From: Gnetum montanum
Taxonomy: Eukaryota > Streptophyta > Gnetopsida > Gnetales > Gnetaceae
DNA: 49,933 nucleotides
NCBI GenBank assembly: GCA_015680685.1
Contig: MNCI01036469.1
Coordinates: forward strand, 903,672-953,604
Direction of reading: 5' to 3'
Part shown: piece by piece, positions 11,650 through 23,068 of the stretch
Numbering within the stretch: the first letter of the stretch is position 1
Layout of the letters: the number at the start of each line of letters is the position of its first letter
Notes under the pieces: generated by a model
Databases searched by the model: none
Seen by the model: only the letters and a program-made list of their open reading frames with translations
Told to the model about the DNA's origin: nothing
Program-made: the position numbers and the translations under genes

Positions 11650-13180
11650 AAGTTCTTAGTTTCTCTAGCAACCGAGATTCTCAATCACTATAGCCTAATC
11701 AATAATGGTTTGGATCTAATGGGATATTACTTCTAATATTCTTTCTTGGTCATAGATCATAAAAGTCTTTTCAGTTTTGTTTTAGAGTTCATCTATGACA
11801 TGGTGTAGCTGCTCTATTTAAAAGAAGCCATGGCCTAGGCATTTGTGAAGCAAAGAATAATATCTACCCAAGTTTGCATTAACATATTCATGATTTTCAT
11901 ATCTCTACACTTGAATCTGCTTCCACATATTAGATACTCGAGAATACATATGGTACTTATTGTTGAATAACTCTAGCATAGTACTCCATCTCCTATTGGA
12001 TTTTAGTTCCAAGGAGTAGTACCAACTTTTGGCTTCTTTGATGAATTTTCTAGGGAAGAGATTTAGATTTTACCAATCATTTTTCATATTTAGTAAGACA
12101 CAAGAATCATGGAAAGCTTGCAAGTAGTGTTGAGGATTAGCATTATAGCCTTCTTCTAGCATAGTGATATTGTTTATGTCTATCCATTTGATATGGATAT
12201 CCCTTTGATACCTAGTGAGAACGTAAACTACCTTCTAAATATCAATCATACTTCTTATAGTAAGTAATGGTTCATCATATGCATCATTTCTTTCATGATT
12301 CTTGTCATGACCATACCTTCTATGATGTTACCTACTATGCCTTGTTTCCTAATGATGTATTTCTTCTTCTTTCTCTTGCTTATGTTCTCTTCTTCCATCT
12401 CTACAATGGCATCTTCTGTATCCTCCTCCTTTTCTATAATCATTGCTCCTTTTGGCCACAATTTTATTCACTCTCTTCTTAGCTTAATGATGAAGATAAG
12501 AATGAGGATGAAGAACTAAGAAAGTTATATCAGCTTGCTTCCATTTTTTGATCCCTATGTTATTCTTAAGATTGCCAATTAGGAGATCCTATCCTTAAGG
12601 TCCTTCTAATACTAGCTCCATTTCTTCCATTGCCTTGGTTTTTTACCAAGGTTAAGTGCAATCATTGATAAGTTACTTCGTCTCCACCAAAGGAAGGAGG
12701 ACCTTAGCATTAAGATCTATCTAAAGGGTAATCAGTGCTTTCCTTCTCTAATTACAATGTTAGTTGGATTGGGATTTCTTTATCTTTAAAAGCTTCATGA
12801 TGAGCCTCCATGAATTTATCCTTTCAAAGTTGAGCCTCCATTGGTTGATAGTCCCTATAGAGATGATTAGCCACCTTGTAATTTTTGGTTGCCACTACAA
12901 ACACCAGCTTAATAAGAGATGACATGAACATAATGGGATTGCATGATTAGATGGCAATACTATATTTTTCTCTAGGTTTCTCCATCATAACTATTCATCT
13001 TAGTGAAGGATGAAGGTGAAGTCCAAATAATATGGATCCAAGTATTAGTAGACAACTTTGATCTATTGACGTACATCATTTTCATTCTTCATTATCTATC
13101 ACATGATCTTGTAGAATCATTCCCAAGTGGGAAATTAGCCTTATGATAAGAAGACATCTTTTTAATTCCTTAAGTATTCC
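11650..13180 (-). pseudogene. gag remnant of Athila-like element C
   Basis: Read on the minus strand, it aligns in order with gag of element A. Matches are a block like LDFTFILHQDEQ (around 13040), a charged region rich in Lys, Arg, Glu and His (12260-12480), DEPLLTIRSM (around 12260), EEGYNANPQHYLQAFHDSCV (around 12130), SWYYSLELKS, and RRWSTMLELFNNKYHMYSRV (around 11960), which is the Retrotrans_gag core. Stops and frameshifts are frequent. Homology fades at about 11650, at the edge of the Tat-like LTR; the rest of C's coding region is not found in the window. C lacks the premature stop that A and B share near the gag N-terminus, so it is not a direct copy of their common ancestor. Confidence 0.75.
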
Positions 13181-13274
13181 TTGAATAAATTGTTATTAAT
13201 TTTGTATGATACATCATTATGAAGCTACAACAATTCTTGTATGATTTAGCTACCTAAAACACTAGTCCGACAAG

Positions 13275-13292
13275 TTTCCTACAATAGTAGTA
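13275..13292 (-). other. Degenerate primer-binding site of element C
   Basis: On the minus strand, one base after the LTR end (13294), comes TACTACTATTGTAGGAAA. It occupies the position and keeps part of the pattern of the tRNA-Asp-type site of element A (TGGTGCCATTGCCGGGGA). The match is weak, and the call depends on its position next to the LTR. Confidence 0.45.
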
Positions 13293-13293
13293 A

Positions 13294-13769
13294 TGATGAG
13301 TGGAAATGTAGCCCCTACGCCCAACCATATAGATCATAAAAATTCATGTGCAATTCGATCAAGTTTTGTGGATGTGGCTAGTATAATGCCTTAAATACCT
13401 AAGTGTGAGATTCTTAATCATTGTCTTCTTAATCATAACTTGTATTAGATCAAGTCATATGCTTAAGTGTGATTAAGCCTTATGATGATTTCCATTATTA
13501 ATTAAAATATTAAACTAATTAATCTAAGTACAAAAAATATTCTAAACTTATAAGGATAATGCTAACATTACATATTTGGAAAATATTAAATTAAGAGGAT
13601 GATGTGTTGTACCTCTTCAAGGTATATAAGATAAAGAGAAATCTCATAAATAATGAAATTCATGATGAGACACTATCTCTATAAATAAAAGATTGATCAA
13701 AAGCTATTTGGAGAATATTCTTATATCACTCCATGTATAAATATAAACCAATGTGAATGGAAATGTAGT
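13294..13769 (-). repeat. LTR of element C, U5-side part, left of the insertion
   Basis: It starts (plus strand) with TGATGAGTGG, the reverse of the family terminus, followed by the reversed U5 signature (GCCCCTACGCCCAACCATAT at 13311-13330) and a CATTGTCTTCTT block shared with the other LTRs. At 13769 the LTR is broken by element A; it resumes at 24064. The part from about 13500 to 13769 has little similarity to the other LTRs. Confidence 0.75.
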
Positions 13770-13774
13770 TGATG

Positions 13775-13996
13775 AGAGCAGTTACTCTAGCGGTTACTCT
13801 AGTAGTTATTATAATTATTAGAGCAGTTACTCTAGTGGTTACTCTAGCAGTTACTCTAATTATTAGAGTGGTTACTCTAGCGGTTACTCTAGTGGTTACT
13901 CTAGTAGTTATTCTAATTATTAGAGTGGTTACTCTAGCGGTTGCTTTAGTAGTTATTCTAATTATTAGAGCAGTTACTCTAATTATTAGAGTAGTT
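13775..13996 (+). repeat. U3 minisatellite with hairpin-forming units (5' LTR of A)
   Basis: Repeats of the 12-mer GTTACTCTAGYG alternate with CTCTAATTATTAGAG-like units (perfect at 13854-13868: arms CTCTAAT/ATTAGAG around one T). The same block is at 23073-23294 in the 3' LTR. The position just upstream of the TATA box suggests enhancer repeats; TAATTA cores are classic homeodomain targets, though binding is inference. The open frames it creates on both strands are repeat translations, not genes. Confidence 0.8.
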
Positions 13997-14007
13997 GCTC
14001 CCAAGCC

Positions 14008-14015
14008 TATAAATA
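14008..14015 (+). promoter_or_regulatory. TATA box of the 5' LTR of A
   Basis: TATAAATA in the context GCCTATAAATAC. The same GCCTATAAATA context is at 23307-23314 (3' LTR of A) and 28221-28228 (B). The solo LTR has TATAAATA at 38047-38054 (minus), and C has TATATAAAT at 24681-24689 (minus). Conservation across copies with different U3 sequences supports a promoter role. Confidence 0.75.
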
Positions 14016-14777
14016 CAATGCCCAAGTGCACAATTGGAAGAAGTCTTTCAGAAGTCATGTAGCAAAACTCTTATATTCTATTTGAAAGTTAGAGTATTTT
14101 CCAAGTGCCCATAGTAGGAGGTCTAAGTATCGATGGATCTTTATTCGGGCATTGTGTACCTGAGCACACCTTGTATACAACAATAAAGATGAGCTCTTTG
14201 ATTCATCCTTGTAGCACTTGAGATTTGTTTTCTTATGCATTTCTTTTGTTTTATTTTCTTATGCATTTATTGTATTTTATTTTATTTTATGCACTTTACA
14301 TTTATGTTATTAACATAACAATTCATTTTGATCAATTAAGCAAATTTTTCAATTACACAAGCACAACCACTTCGAGCATGCGTGTAATGCTTGGTAACCC
14401 AATAATGATTAGCATTTGGTAATCCTAGCCATGTTGCATTGGTTTAGGATGTGTACAGAAAGTGGGAACAGATGCTGGCGTTAGGATTAGTTAGAACTTA
14501 GTTAATGAGTAGTTAAGTTAAATTATTCACTTAATTTCCTCTCTCCTTCCCTACTAGCATAGGACATAAAAACATAAAAGCTATAAAAATCATATGCCTA
14601 AAGCTTACTTAACAATACAATCGTGACATACAGGTAAGCTTGAGAAGACAATGATCAACCAACTCATCCTTCTTCCACAAGGGTGCATAAGCACTTAGTC
14701 CTTGGAATTTGACTGAATCATGTGTGAAACGCTTGTATTCATATGGTTGAGCATAGGGGTACCTCACCGCTCATCAT

Positions 14778-14795
14778 TGGTGCCATTGCCGGGGA
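14778..14795 (+). other. Primer-binding site of A, tRNA-Asp type
   Basis: TGGTGCCATTGCCGGGGA begins one base after the LTR. It differs at two positions from TGGCGCCGTTGCCGGGGA, the complement of the 3' end of plant tRNA-Asp used by many Athila-like elements. Confidence 0.85.
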
Positions 14796-14912
14796 CTTTG
14801 TTGTTTGTGTGCTAACTTGAACATAGGAAATCATTCAAATCATTGGAATGAACCCTTAGGGTTGGTTGAGAAAATAATAAACAAGAATACATTGCACACT
14901 AAACAGACAAGT

Positions 14913-17240
14913 ATGGCTCCTTCGTATGAAAGCACCTCACCACCTAGGTCTAAAACAGGAAACAGTCAGTGGCATAATACACATGACGTTGATCCGCCAG
15001 TCCCTCAACAAGTTCAAGTGGTATATATTCATACTAATGAGTATATACTAGACTTCACCTTTATCCTCCATCAAGATGAACAACTACATTGGCAAGATTT
15101 AGAAGTTAACATAGTGTTACCTCCTGATTGTTTAGTCTTGAGCATGCTTTTTCATGCTCTCACATGAATTGGCATGCTGCACTTACATGTAGAATACGTT
15201 GTGCAAGACCATGACTCGAGAGAATACCATCCCACAGAGGCACAATGTTAAAGGGACTTGCAATAGGAGAGACACCATAAGTCTTTGAAGGATAAGTGGT
15301 CCTAGGATGCCCCACATGTCTTAAGCAAAAATGATGGTGGTGAACCTACCTCAGGTAGTCACCCACACAACGATGTTCCTCCCCTTAACTTTGGCCAAGG
15401 GGTTATGTATCAAGACCTTCATTCCACTATTCATAATCCAAGTTCTGATACCCACAGGCAAAAAGGATCCAAAAAAGGGACATAAACTCATGATAAAGAT
15501 GGACATTTTGATCGCAATTGTGATCAAGGTCAAGACCACAGAAGGAAAGGTAGCAGACACCATCATGGTTACGATTCTCCTTCTTCTTTACCTTCATCAT
15601 CTCCTTCATCCTCTCCTTCAATATCCAGACACACTCATAAGGACAAAGACCATGGGGATAAAGGTAGGCAAAGTGGAAGTCATGGACAAAATAGCCAAGA
15701 AAGGGGACGAGGGCACTCTAGAGAGTCACGACATAGAAGAAGGGAGAGTAGGGAACAACGTAGGCATCATAGACACCATGGACGAGACAACCACGATGAA
15801 CCCCTACTCACTACTCAAAGTATGTTAGACATAACTAAGGCTATTAGAATTCCAACAAGACACCAGAAAGATAATAGGCTCAAGAGATTAGATATGAACA
15901 ACACCCCACAATTTGAAGGGGGATACAACGCTGATCCTCAGAATCATTTACAAGCATTCCATTATAAGTGTGCCTTACAGAGCATAGAGAACAAATGGCA
16001 AAAACTTAATTTGTTCCCACAGACATTAGTTAAAGTGGAAAACTGGTACTGGTTTTTAGAACCAAAATCCATTCGTAGGTGGAGTACTATGTTAGAACTA
16101 TTTAATAACAAGTACCAAATGTACTCCTGAGCGTCTAAATTGTGAAAGCAAATCCAAGGCTAGAAACAAGGTGAACATGAACCCTTGGATGCTTCCATGG
16201 GCTAATACTATGCACTATTACATGGTTTTCCTAGCTATGGTTATTCGCAAAGGGATCAACTGCACCATCTCGTAGATGGGCTTAGGCATGAAATGAGAAG
16301 AACCCTTGGGACTTATGCCCAAGGGAGACTATCCAAGCATAGGTCCCATCAAATTCAAAGACTATTGGAACAAGTTGCTAAGGAAGAAGGTAAGCTATAG
16401 AAGAGAGAAAGTGCAGAAGAGTATAATTGAGATCCTTCCCTTCAAAAGAGGGAAGTAAGATTTTGTGAGGATGAAGAAGAGTCACCACTTGAAAAGATGG
16501 TGAATAGGAAATATTTTCCTATCCAAAAGATGACATCAAACGTTTTGGCAAAGGTAGATGTGATATTCCCTAGACAATAGATTTCAAACTGTTCTTAAAA
16601 TAGTAGAGAAGTCTAGAGAGCAAGGTAGTGATCGTGAAAAAAGAAAAAAGAGAGAAGTTGAACATGCACGTAGCAAGGGTAAGGGCAAAGTTTCCATTAT
16701 TGAAGAGGTTGTGGATTCAGAAATAGACAATGACAGTGGATGTGAGATATGTCAAGATGACCATCCTAAGGGATGTTTCCCTATAATCTCACATCTATAG
16801 AAGTCTAGGGTGTATGCACTCAACCCACAATTAAACAAAAGACAAACACCCCCAAAGGTTACCTTATCCTCAAGGTAACCCAAGATAGTTTTACCAACCC
16901 TTAACGTATTATCCCAGTGAAACTCCACCACAATCGATTGAGTAATATCAACAGTGGCAATGCCCACAATCATGGGGAATGCCACCACCAAGGCAACAGT
17001 ATCCTTTATCAATAACCTGACCCGTATGGATATTATGTGCAATAGCCAATCTCCCCACATGACTCTACTAGTTATGTCACTTCTCAACCTCACTATCAAG
17101 CCCACGAATATTATGGAACTCCCTCTTCTAGAGGCAATATTCTACAAGCATATTATCCTTCTCATCCAATCGCATCTCTTCCACCAATAACTCCACTACC
17201 ACCTACTCCCATAATGCAAGGTAAAATCCCTACCCAGCTA
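14913..17240 (+). pseudogene. gag of element A, with an Arg/Ser/His-rich region
   Basis: A likely start is ATG at 14913 (MAPSYES); the open frame reaches upstream to 14805 but begins there with TTG. Segments in order: a conserved LDFTFILHQDEQLHW block (near 15050), a long basic region rich in Arg, Ser and His (about 15450-15790, e.g. RGHSRESRHRRRESREQRR), FEGGYNADPQNHLQAF (near 15912), the Retrotrans_gag core with NWYWFLEPKSIRRWSTMLE (near 16040), and a compact zinc knuckle CEICQDDHPKGC (16741-16776; C-x2-C-x3-H-x3-C). Gag would form the particle and bind RNA. Several stops occur, the first at 15165-15167; the stop at 15264-15266 is shared with element B. Non-functional. Confidence 0.8.
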
Positions 17241-17255
17241 TAGCAACGTAACGCC

Positions 17256-17936
17256 ATGAGGGTTGTTAAATCTCAACCTACTATTGGTTCTAACAACTAC
17301 ATGAAGAAAAGACCTTTCTTTAGAATCAATAATCCAACCAAGCCCTTACAATCACAAGCAGCTAATTCCTTAGATTCCTTAGTATCAATCAAAACTTTGG
17401 AACCCCCTTCAACCCAATCACTGCACTCAATTCATATGGTCATGCTAACACATGTCGTTACCGATTGGATCAAAGCTAGCCACCTTCCTAAGAAATCCTC
17501 TAATCCTAGGAGTCCTCTGATATACTTACAAATCATTGGAAATGTGTCATGCCAAGCTCTTTTGGATTTAGGTTAGAGTGTCAACTTGATGTCTCAAGAA
17601 ATGTACAAGGCATGGAACCTACCTCCATTGAAAAGGAGCAACATCCATCTAGAGTTGGCTGACCAATCCATCACTGTCATATTGGGACCGATGGAAGACA
17701 TTGTTACCACTGTTTGTGGGGGGTCATACCCAGCTAACTTCCTAGTGATTCAGGTAAACAACGGTAAGGGGGACTTCCTGATCATAATGGGAAGAGCATG
17801 GCTAAGCACCATCAATGCACACCTAGGAATCTGTGATCTTTCCCTAGAAATATCAAAAGAAAATACATTCGAAAAGATTGAGAAAAAGAAAGTTCCATGC
17901 ATTGCATACAGTGACACAAGGTGTAATTGGGTGTAG
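17256..17936 (+). pseudogene. Aspartic protease region of element A
   Basis: The translation contains WIKASHLPKKSSNPRSPLIY, then ALLDLG followed by a stop and SVNLMSQEM (catalytic Asp near 17566). This is the Athila-type active site (usually ALxDLGASxNLMP). A second block, FLIIMGRAWLSTINAHLG (near 17774), matches the conserved protease flap and C-terminal part. The stop directly after DLG would abolish the enzyme. In live elements it cleaves the Gag-Pol polyprotein. Confidence 0.8.
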
Positions 17937-18417
17937 AGGTTATGGTTTGTGTAAAGTTTAGCATTGCCTACATGCAAGAAGTGTGCACAAGTGATTAACA
18001 TACAAAGATGCATGTATGTAGTAGCCACATGACAGGAAGACACCCAGTGGCTGACAACTAATCAAGAAAGTAGCTCACTCATATACATGGAACCAACTAA
18101 GGGTTTTGACTTATGCTTACATCGATAGCATAGATGCATAAGAGCAAGTCCACCACCAACTTCCAAGTCTTAACCTTGAAAATATCAACTAGGGAAAGTT
18201 GGAAATCCTTGAGAAATTTAAGCAGGAGCCTCTCTAGCTGAAACCATTACCCACCAGTATGGAATACACATTCCTTAAAAATGGAAAATCGGTAATTATC
18301 AACTCTAAGCTTGCTCCTTAACAGAAAGAAGAACTACTAAAGGTAATAAATAAATGGTCAAAAGCCTTCGCTTGGTCACATCCTGAATTAACTAGAATAG
18401 ATCCTAGGATATGCTAA

Positions 18418-19802
18418 CATATAATTTACACTAACCCCTCCATGAAGCCTCGAAGACAACCGCAGAGGCGATTGAACCCTAAGCTAAAGAAAGTAGTTAA
18501 GGAAGAAATCAAATAGCTTCTCAAGGCTAGGTTCATATACCCCATTGTTGATAGCGAATGGGTTACCCCATCAGTTATTGTGCCTAAAAAGGAAGGCAAA
18601 TGGAGGCTGTGCATAGATTTTAGGCTACCAAATATGGCAACATTCAAAGATCACTTTCCATTGCCATTTGTCAACCAAGTCTTAGACACCATCGCAAGTC
18701 ATCACTATTACAATTTTCTGGATGGATATAGCGAATATAATCAAATACAAACAGCCCCATAAGAATAAGCCAAGACTATGTTCACTAGTCCTTGGTGAAT
18801 GTTTGCATATAAAAAAATGTTGTTTGGCTTCTGCAATGCCCCTGAAACATTTCAACAACTAGTTCTAAGCATCTTCCAACAGCAGATAGGAAATGGTGTA
18901 GAAGTCTTTATGGACAATTTCTCCACCTATGGAGCAAACTTTGATCAAGCCTTGGACCAATTAGAGAAAGTGTTAAAAAGATGTGTAGAAACTAATTTAA
19001 GGCTCAACTGGTAGAAAAGCCATTTGATGGTCCAAGAGGGCATAGTACGAGGGTACAAAATCTCACACATAGAGATAGACGTAGACCCTAAGAAAATCAA
19101 AGTTATCCAAGGAATTACCTATCAACTGGAAACTATCAAAGATATTTGATCATTCCTTGGACATACTGGCTACTATAGAAGATTTATTGAGAAATTTTCA
19201 AAGGTTGCCAAACCATTGGTGGAATTAACAAAAAAGGACGTACCTTTCGAGTGGACCAAGGAATGTGAATTAGCTTTGCAAACTCTGAAATGGAAGCTAG
19301 TAGAAACATCCATTCTACAAGCTCCTAACTAGTCCAAACCATTCCATATCATGACTGACACACATCCAACTATGCCTTAGGAGCCATACTTACATAGTTA
19401 GATGACCAGAAGCATCCTTATTACATCCACTATGCATGTAGAATTATCACCGGTGCACAACTTAACTACACTACCACAGAGAAAGAATTAATGGCTATAG
19501 TGTTTGCACTAGAAAATTTTAGACACTATGTATTAGGATATAAAGTATATATACATACATATCATAGTGCAATAAGGTTCCTCAAGAATAAGCCAATGGT
19601 AAGCCCTCGTATCAAACGATGGCCTGTAATCTTACAAGAGTTTGATCTTACGATGATTGATCTTAAAGGCATCAATAACATAGTTTTTGATCATTTATCT
19701 CAATTGCGATGGGACAACAAAGAGGACAAGTATCCAATTTCTGATTATTTTCCTGATGAATTTCTCTTTGCTGGTGTAGCGAATAATCAATCACCCATAT
19801 AG
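18418..19802 (+). pseudogene. Reverse transcriptase and RNase H of element A
   Basis: Canonical Ty3/gypsy order: FIYPIVDSEWVTPSVIVPKK (near 18530), KWRLCIDFR, FKDHFPLPFVNQVLDTIA, FLDGYSEYNQI, FGFCNAPETFQ, the catalytic box FMDNFSTYG at 18907-18933, LGHTGYYRRFIEKFSKVAKP (near 19157), then RNase H blocks ending in LRWDNKEDKYPISDYFPDEF (near 19705). The catalytic FMDD is FMDN (AAT at 18916-18918), which removes a metal-binding Asp. The stop at 19012-19014 (LRLNW then TAG) is shared with B. No second RNase H follows. Confidence 0.88.
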
Positions 19803-21032
19803 ACAAACTGGTACAATAGCATTCTTACCCATCTCCTCTCCCAAAAAATACCACAAGAGTTAAACCTTAAGAAGAAACAACAGTTTCTTCACTAAGGCAA
19901 GTAATTTATGGAAATCAATGGGCAACTTTACAAATTGTGTCCCGATGGCTTGGTTCGATGGTGTGTTCCCAATATAGATCAACTACAAGTTCTCCAAGAT
20001 GCTCATGAGGGTCCTTGTGGGGGTCATTAATCTAGGAGATGAACAACCATCAAGATCTTACTTGTAGGATATTATTGGCCTATAGTGTTTCGGGATGCCC
20101 ATCAATTCATCCAATCTTGTGAGCATTTTCAACATGATGGGGGAATGACTACTAGAATGGAGGGTCTACAATAATGGATCCAACCGTTAAAACCCTTCAA
20201 CATTTGGGGAATTTATTTTATGGGACCAATTACACCAATGTCCAATAGAAAATCCTATATCATTGTTGTTGTTGATTACCTAACTAAATGGGTAGAAGTA
20301 GCTATTGTTAAGGATTGTACATCATCTACAACTGCACAATTTGTTTAACAACAAATCATAAATAGGTTTGGTGTGCCTCATGCACTTATTTCAGACAATG
20401 GTACCCACTTCACAGGTGCAACTTTTCAGAAATTAATGCAACACTTAGGGGTTGAGCATAAATTGACTACACCATACCACCCCCAAGCAAATGGTCAAGT
20501 AGAAGTCACCAATAGGGAGATTATGAAGATATTGACAAGAACTGTTAGCAAGTTTAGGTGAGACTAGAGCACTAAATTGAACGATGCTCTTTGGGCATAC
20601 CACTCCACATGGAAACTCCCTATAGGCTACTCTCTCTATGAGGTAGTGTACAGTAAATTACCAATGCTTCCCATTCAAACTGAGCTACGTACACTATCCA
20701 TGGTATGTGACCTCAACCTTGATCTTGATCTAGCACAGAAACAACGGTTAGTAATCCTTAACGTGCTAGATGAAAACCGACTAGCTACCCTATCATCTAA
20801 TGACTTGCACAAGGAATTAAATAAAAAATGTCATGACCTAAGGATTAGGAAAGTTAAATATCAACTAGGAGATAAGGTCCTCTACTGGAATCCCACACAT
20901 GTGCCACAACGTACTAAATTTCAAACACTGTGGAAAGGACCTTATACTATTTATGCAACTTTTCCTTCAGGGGCCATGACAATATACAAACCTGAGAGCC
21001 TAGATAAGAAACTTTTGGTCAACGTGCAATAA
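19803..21032 (+). pseudogene. Integrase of element A
   Basis: The translation shows a zinc-binding region (HEGPCGGH ... CEHFQ), then the DDE core: VVDYLTKWVEVA (near 20268), ISDNGTHFTGATFQ (near 20389) and HPQANGQVEVTNREI, with the catalytic Glu at 20502-20504. A C-terminal region follows (LGDKVLYWNPTHVPQRTKFQ, KGPYTIYATFPSGAM). All three catalytic residues remain. Stops include TGA at 20040-20042, shared with element B. Open frames of 62 and 151 codons survive in the core and C-terminus. Confidence 0.88.
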
Positions 21033-23056
21033 ATCAAACTTTTCCAGGAGCTTAGAATAGCCAGTACACATGCTACCTCTCTTGATGGACAACCCTGCTC
21101 ACTATTTTCGATCTCCTATTTTCAACTTAGTCGTGGGGGAAAGGTCCACCTATGCTAACTGTTCTAGGCCCTCAATTCTTTTTGAATTTTTTTTACACAT
21201 TCTTTCAACTTTTCTTATTTTTGTTTTACACCATTGTTCATGTTTTTACTGTTTCTTTGTTTGCTTTACTTTTATTCATCATCTAATAAGTGCTCATGAT
21301 GGTGGATCGAATTATATCATATTGATTGCTAATGTTTGGTTTTTACCTTTGAATAATGATGCTGATATTAAGGTATGGTTCTTTTGGTAAAAAAAGCAAT
21401 GAGTCCACACTGTCCACTCATCCATACAACTCTATGGTATCCTTTGGCTTGGAATTGTATAGTCCTCTTTTTTCTAAGTAAACTTGTTAATGAATTGGTG
21501 GCTAGGTATTTTTCAAATCAAGAAAAGATTCAAAGGATGAAAAGTGTGTGACTTCAAGGGGATTCGACGCATGGGTGCTAGCCATTCTCTTAGGTTCTTG
21601 GATGCTTTTTCTTGGGTTTTCTACCATTTTGACATTGTTCAAATATCAGGAAGCTGAGTGAATAAAAATAAGTCTTTGCATGATGTGGTTCTCACACATA
21701 AACATCAAGAAAAATAGAAAAAGGTGAGAATTCAAAGCACTCCCCTTAGACATAATAAAGCAATATGGGCTACAAGTGTTGGTTATGGCACTAGAAAGAC
21801 ATGTTACCCATGCCTAAAGGTTCCCTCTAACTAAGGTCCTTTCCCGCTTTTTACTTCTCCATCTCACTCTCCTTGAGATGGTGGTCACTCTTTGTGGAAG
21901 CATTCTTATTACCTCAAGAGGATGGATTGGCCAAGTGTGTTGATGTGAGGTCACTAAATGTGGTTGGTTTGAGTCTGGATTTGGAATGAGTTCTACTCAG
22001 TTATCTTAACCATGAAATACACAAGGGGCTTTACACAACCTTGTTCCTGGGATTCCATTCCATTCTCTCCTCTTCATCTTTCTTTCCATTTTCCACCTCA
22101 TTGCTGATTTTATCATTAGTTCATTTTGGGTTGATGCATTATTTTTCTTTGGTGAATTCTTATGGGTAATTTTTTAACTCTTGCTTCCAAATGACATTCT
22201 TAGAGCCTACAAACTCTTTGGTTTGTGGGTTTGTCAAAGCATAAAAGGCATGAGCCTACTTTGGGGAGAACCCACTAGCATTCCTTTTTGGTGTATTGTT
22301 AAGCTCTTTTTCTTAAACATTCCCTACAGTCAATCATCTCTTGTTTCATCCCCATCCATAACATCCATTTTAATGGCATTTCCATTGTTATTTTTTCGCA
22401 TCTTTCTTATTCCTCGTATTTTTCCATCTTATAGCTATTGGAGGTTCACGCTTAGTTGTGGGGGCCCTAGCATAAATTTTTTAATTTTCTTCATTTTACT
22501 ATTTGCCTAACCCCTACAGCTTGGGTAGTCACCTATGATAAACCAAACCAGTTTCTTCCATAACCACAACTCAGCCAGTGCGCTTCATATTGAGGCAAGG
22601 TATCAACTACATTGTGATTTATCTATCCTTGCTCATTTGTGATTATGTTATGTGTGCATATGGTAATTATACAAACAATGCAATGGGCTTAGAGGAAGCA
22701 CTCAAGATGGACCAAAACTGGAGCATTTACAAAAGGAGCAAGTTTGGTGGCATGGCTATGGATAAATAATAGAAGGCGTAATCTTAGCATTGGTGGCAAC
22801 ATGCTTCATTTTCTTTCTCTCTCTTTCTCTACAAGCTACCAAATAAATACTTGGATGTCATTTATGTACGAGTGTTTACCACAATGGTCATGAACACTAA
22901 TGTTGTAATATGCTTATTGATCCATTCACTGGGCCTCTTGAGTTTGTCATCCCATTCCACCATCAGTTGTCAGTTAGTCAATAATCCCATACCTTCTCAA
23001 TATTTTGTAAAGAACTTGTTTCTTTTCTTCTATACTTGAGGATAATTTTTCATTTA
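21033..23056 (+). other. Region between integrase and 3' LTR of element A
   Basis: About 2 kb, homologous to 34671-36532 in element B. Athila elements often have an env-like frame here. The best-kept piece is 22578-22769 (MRFILRQGINYIVIYLSLLI, a hydrophobic stretch), whose counterpart in B is at 36230-36420 (MSFILRQGINYIISYISLLI). Homology to a known env cannot be shown, and most of the region is stop-rich. Confidence 0.5.
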
Positions 23057-23068
23057 GTCATGGGGGTA
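23057..23068 (+). other. Polypurine tract region of element A
   Basis: GTCATGGGGGTA lies directly before the 3' LTR start TGATAAG (23069). The G run is the probable plus-strand primer. Confidence 0.55.

Larger units (their letters stand above)
13770..14776 (+). repeat. 5' LTR of element A
   Basis: 1007 bp, TGATGAG...CTCATCA, with 7-bp perfect terminal inverted repeats. U3 opens with a minisatellite (13775-13996) of GTTACTCTAG-type units mixed with CTCTAATTATTAGAG palindromes. A TATA box TATAAATA lies at 14008-14015. U5 ends with the family signature CATAGGGGTACCTC...CTCATCA. The 3' LTR is 995 bp and clearly diverged. Confidence 0.92.

Noticed and set aside
13663-13690. TGATGAG followed by a TATAAATA-like site, like a second LTR start
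   Set aside because: Nothing after it resembles R or U5, and it lies in a diverged part of C's LTR just before A.
13726-14062. Open frames on both strands rich in Thr, Val and Ile (also 23058-23361)
   Set aside because: They are translations of the U3 minisatellite of element A's LTRs; frames stay open because the unit length is a multiple of three.
15331-15828. 165-codon frame (MMVVNLPQ...) and its counterpart at 29011-29508
   Set aside because: These are +1 shadows of the Arg/Ser-rich gag frame; the real frame is the one with the conserved gag blocks before and after.
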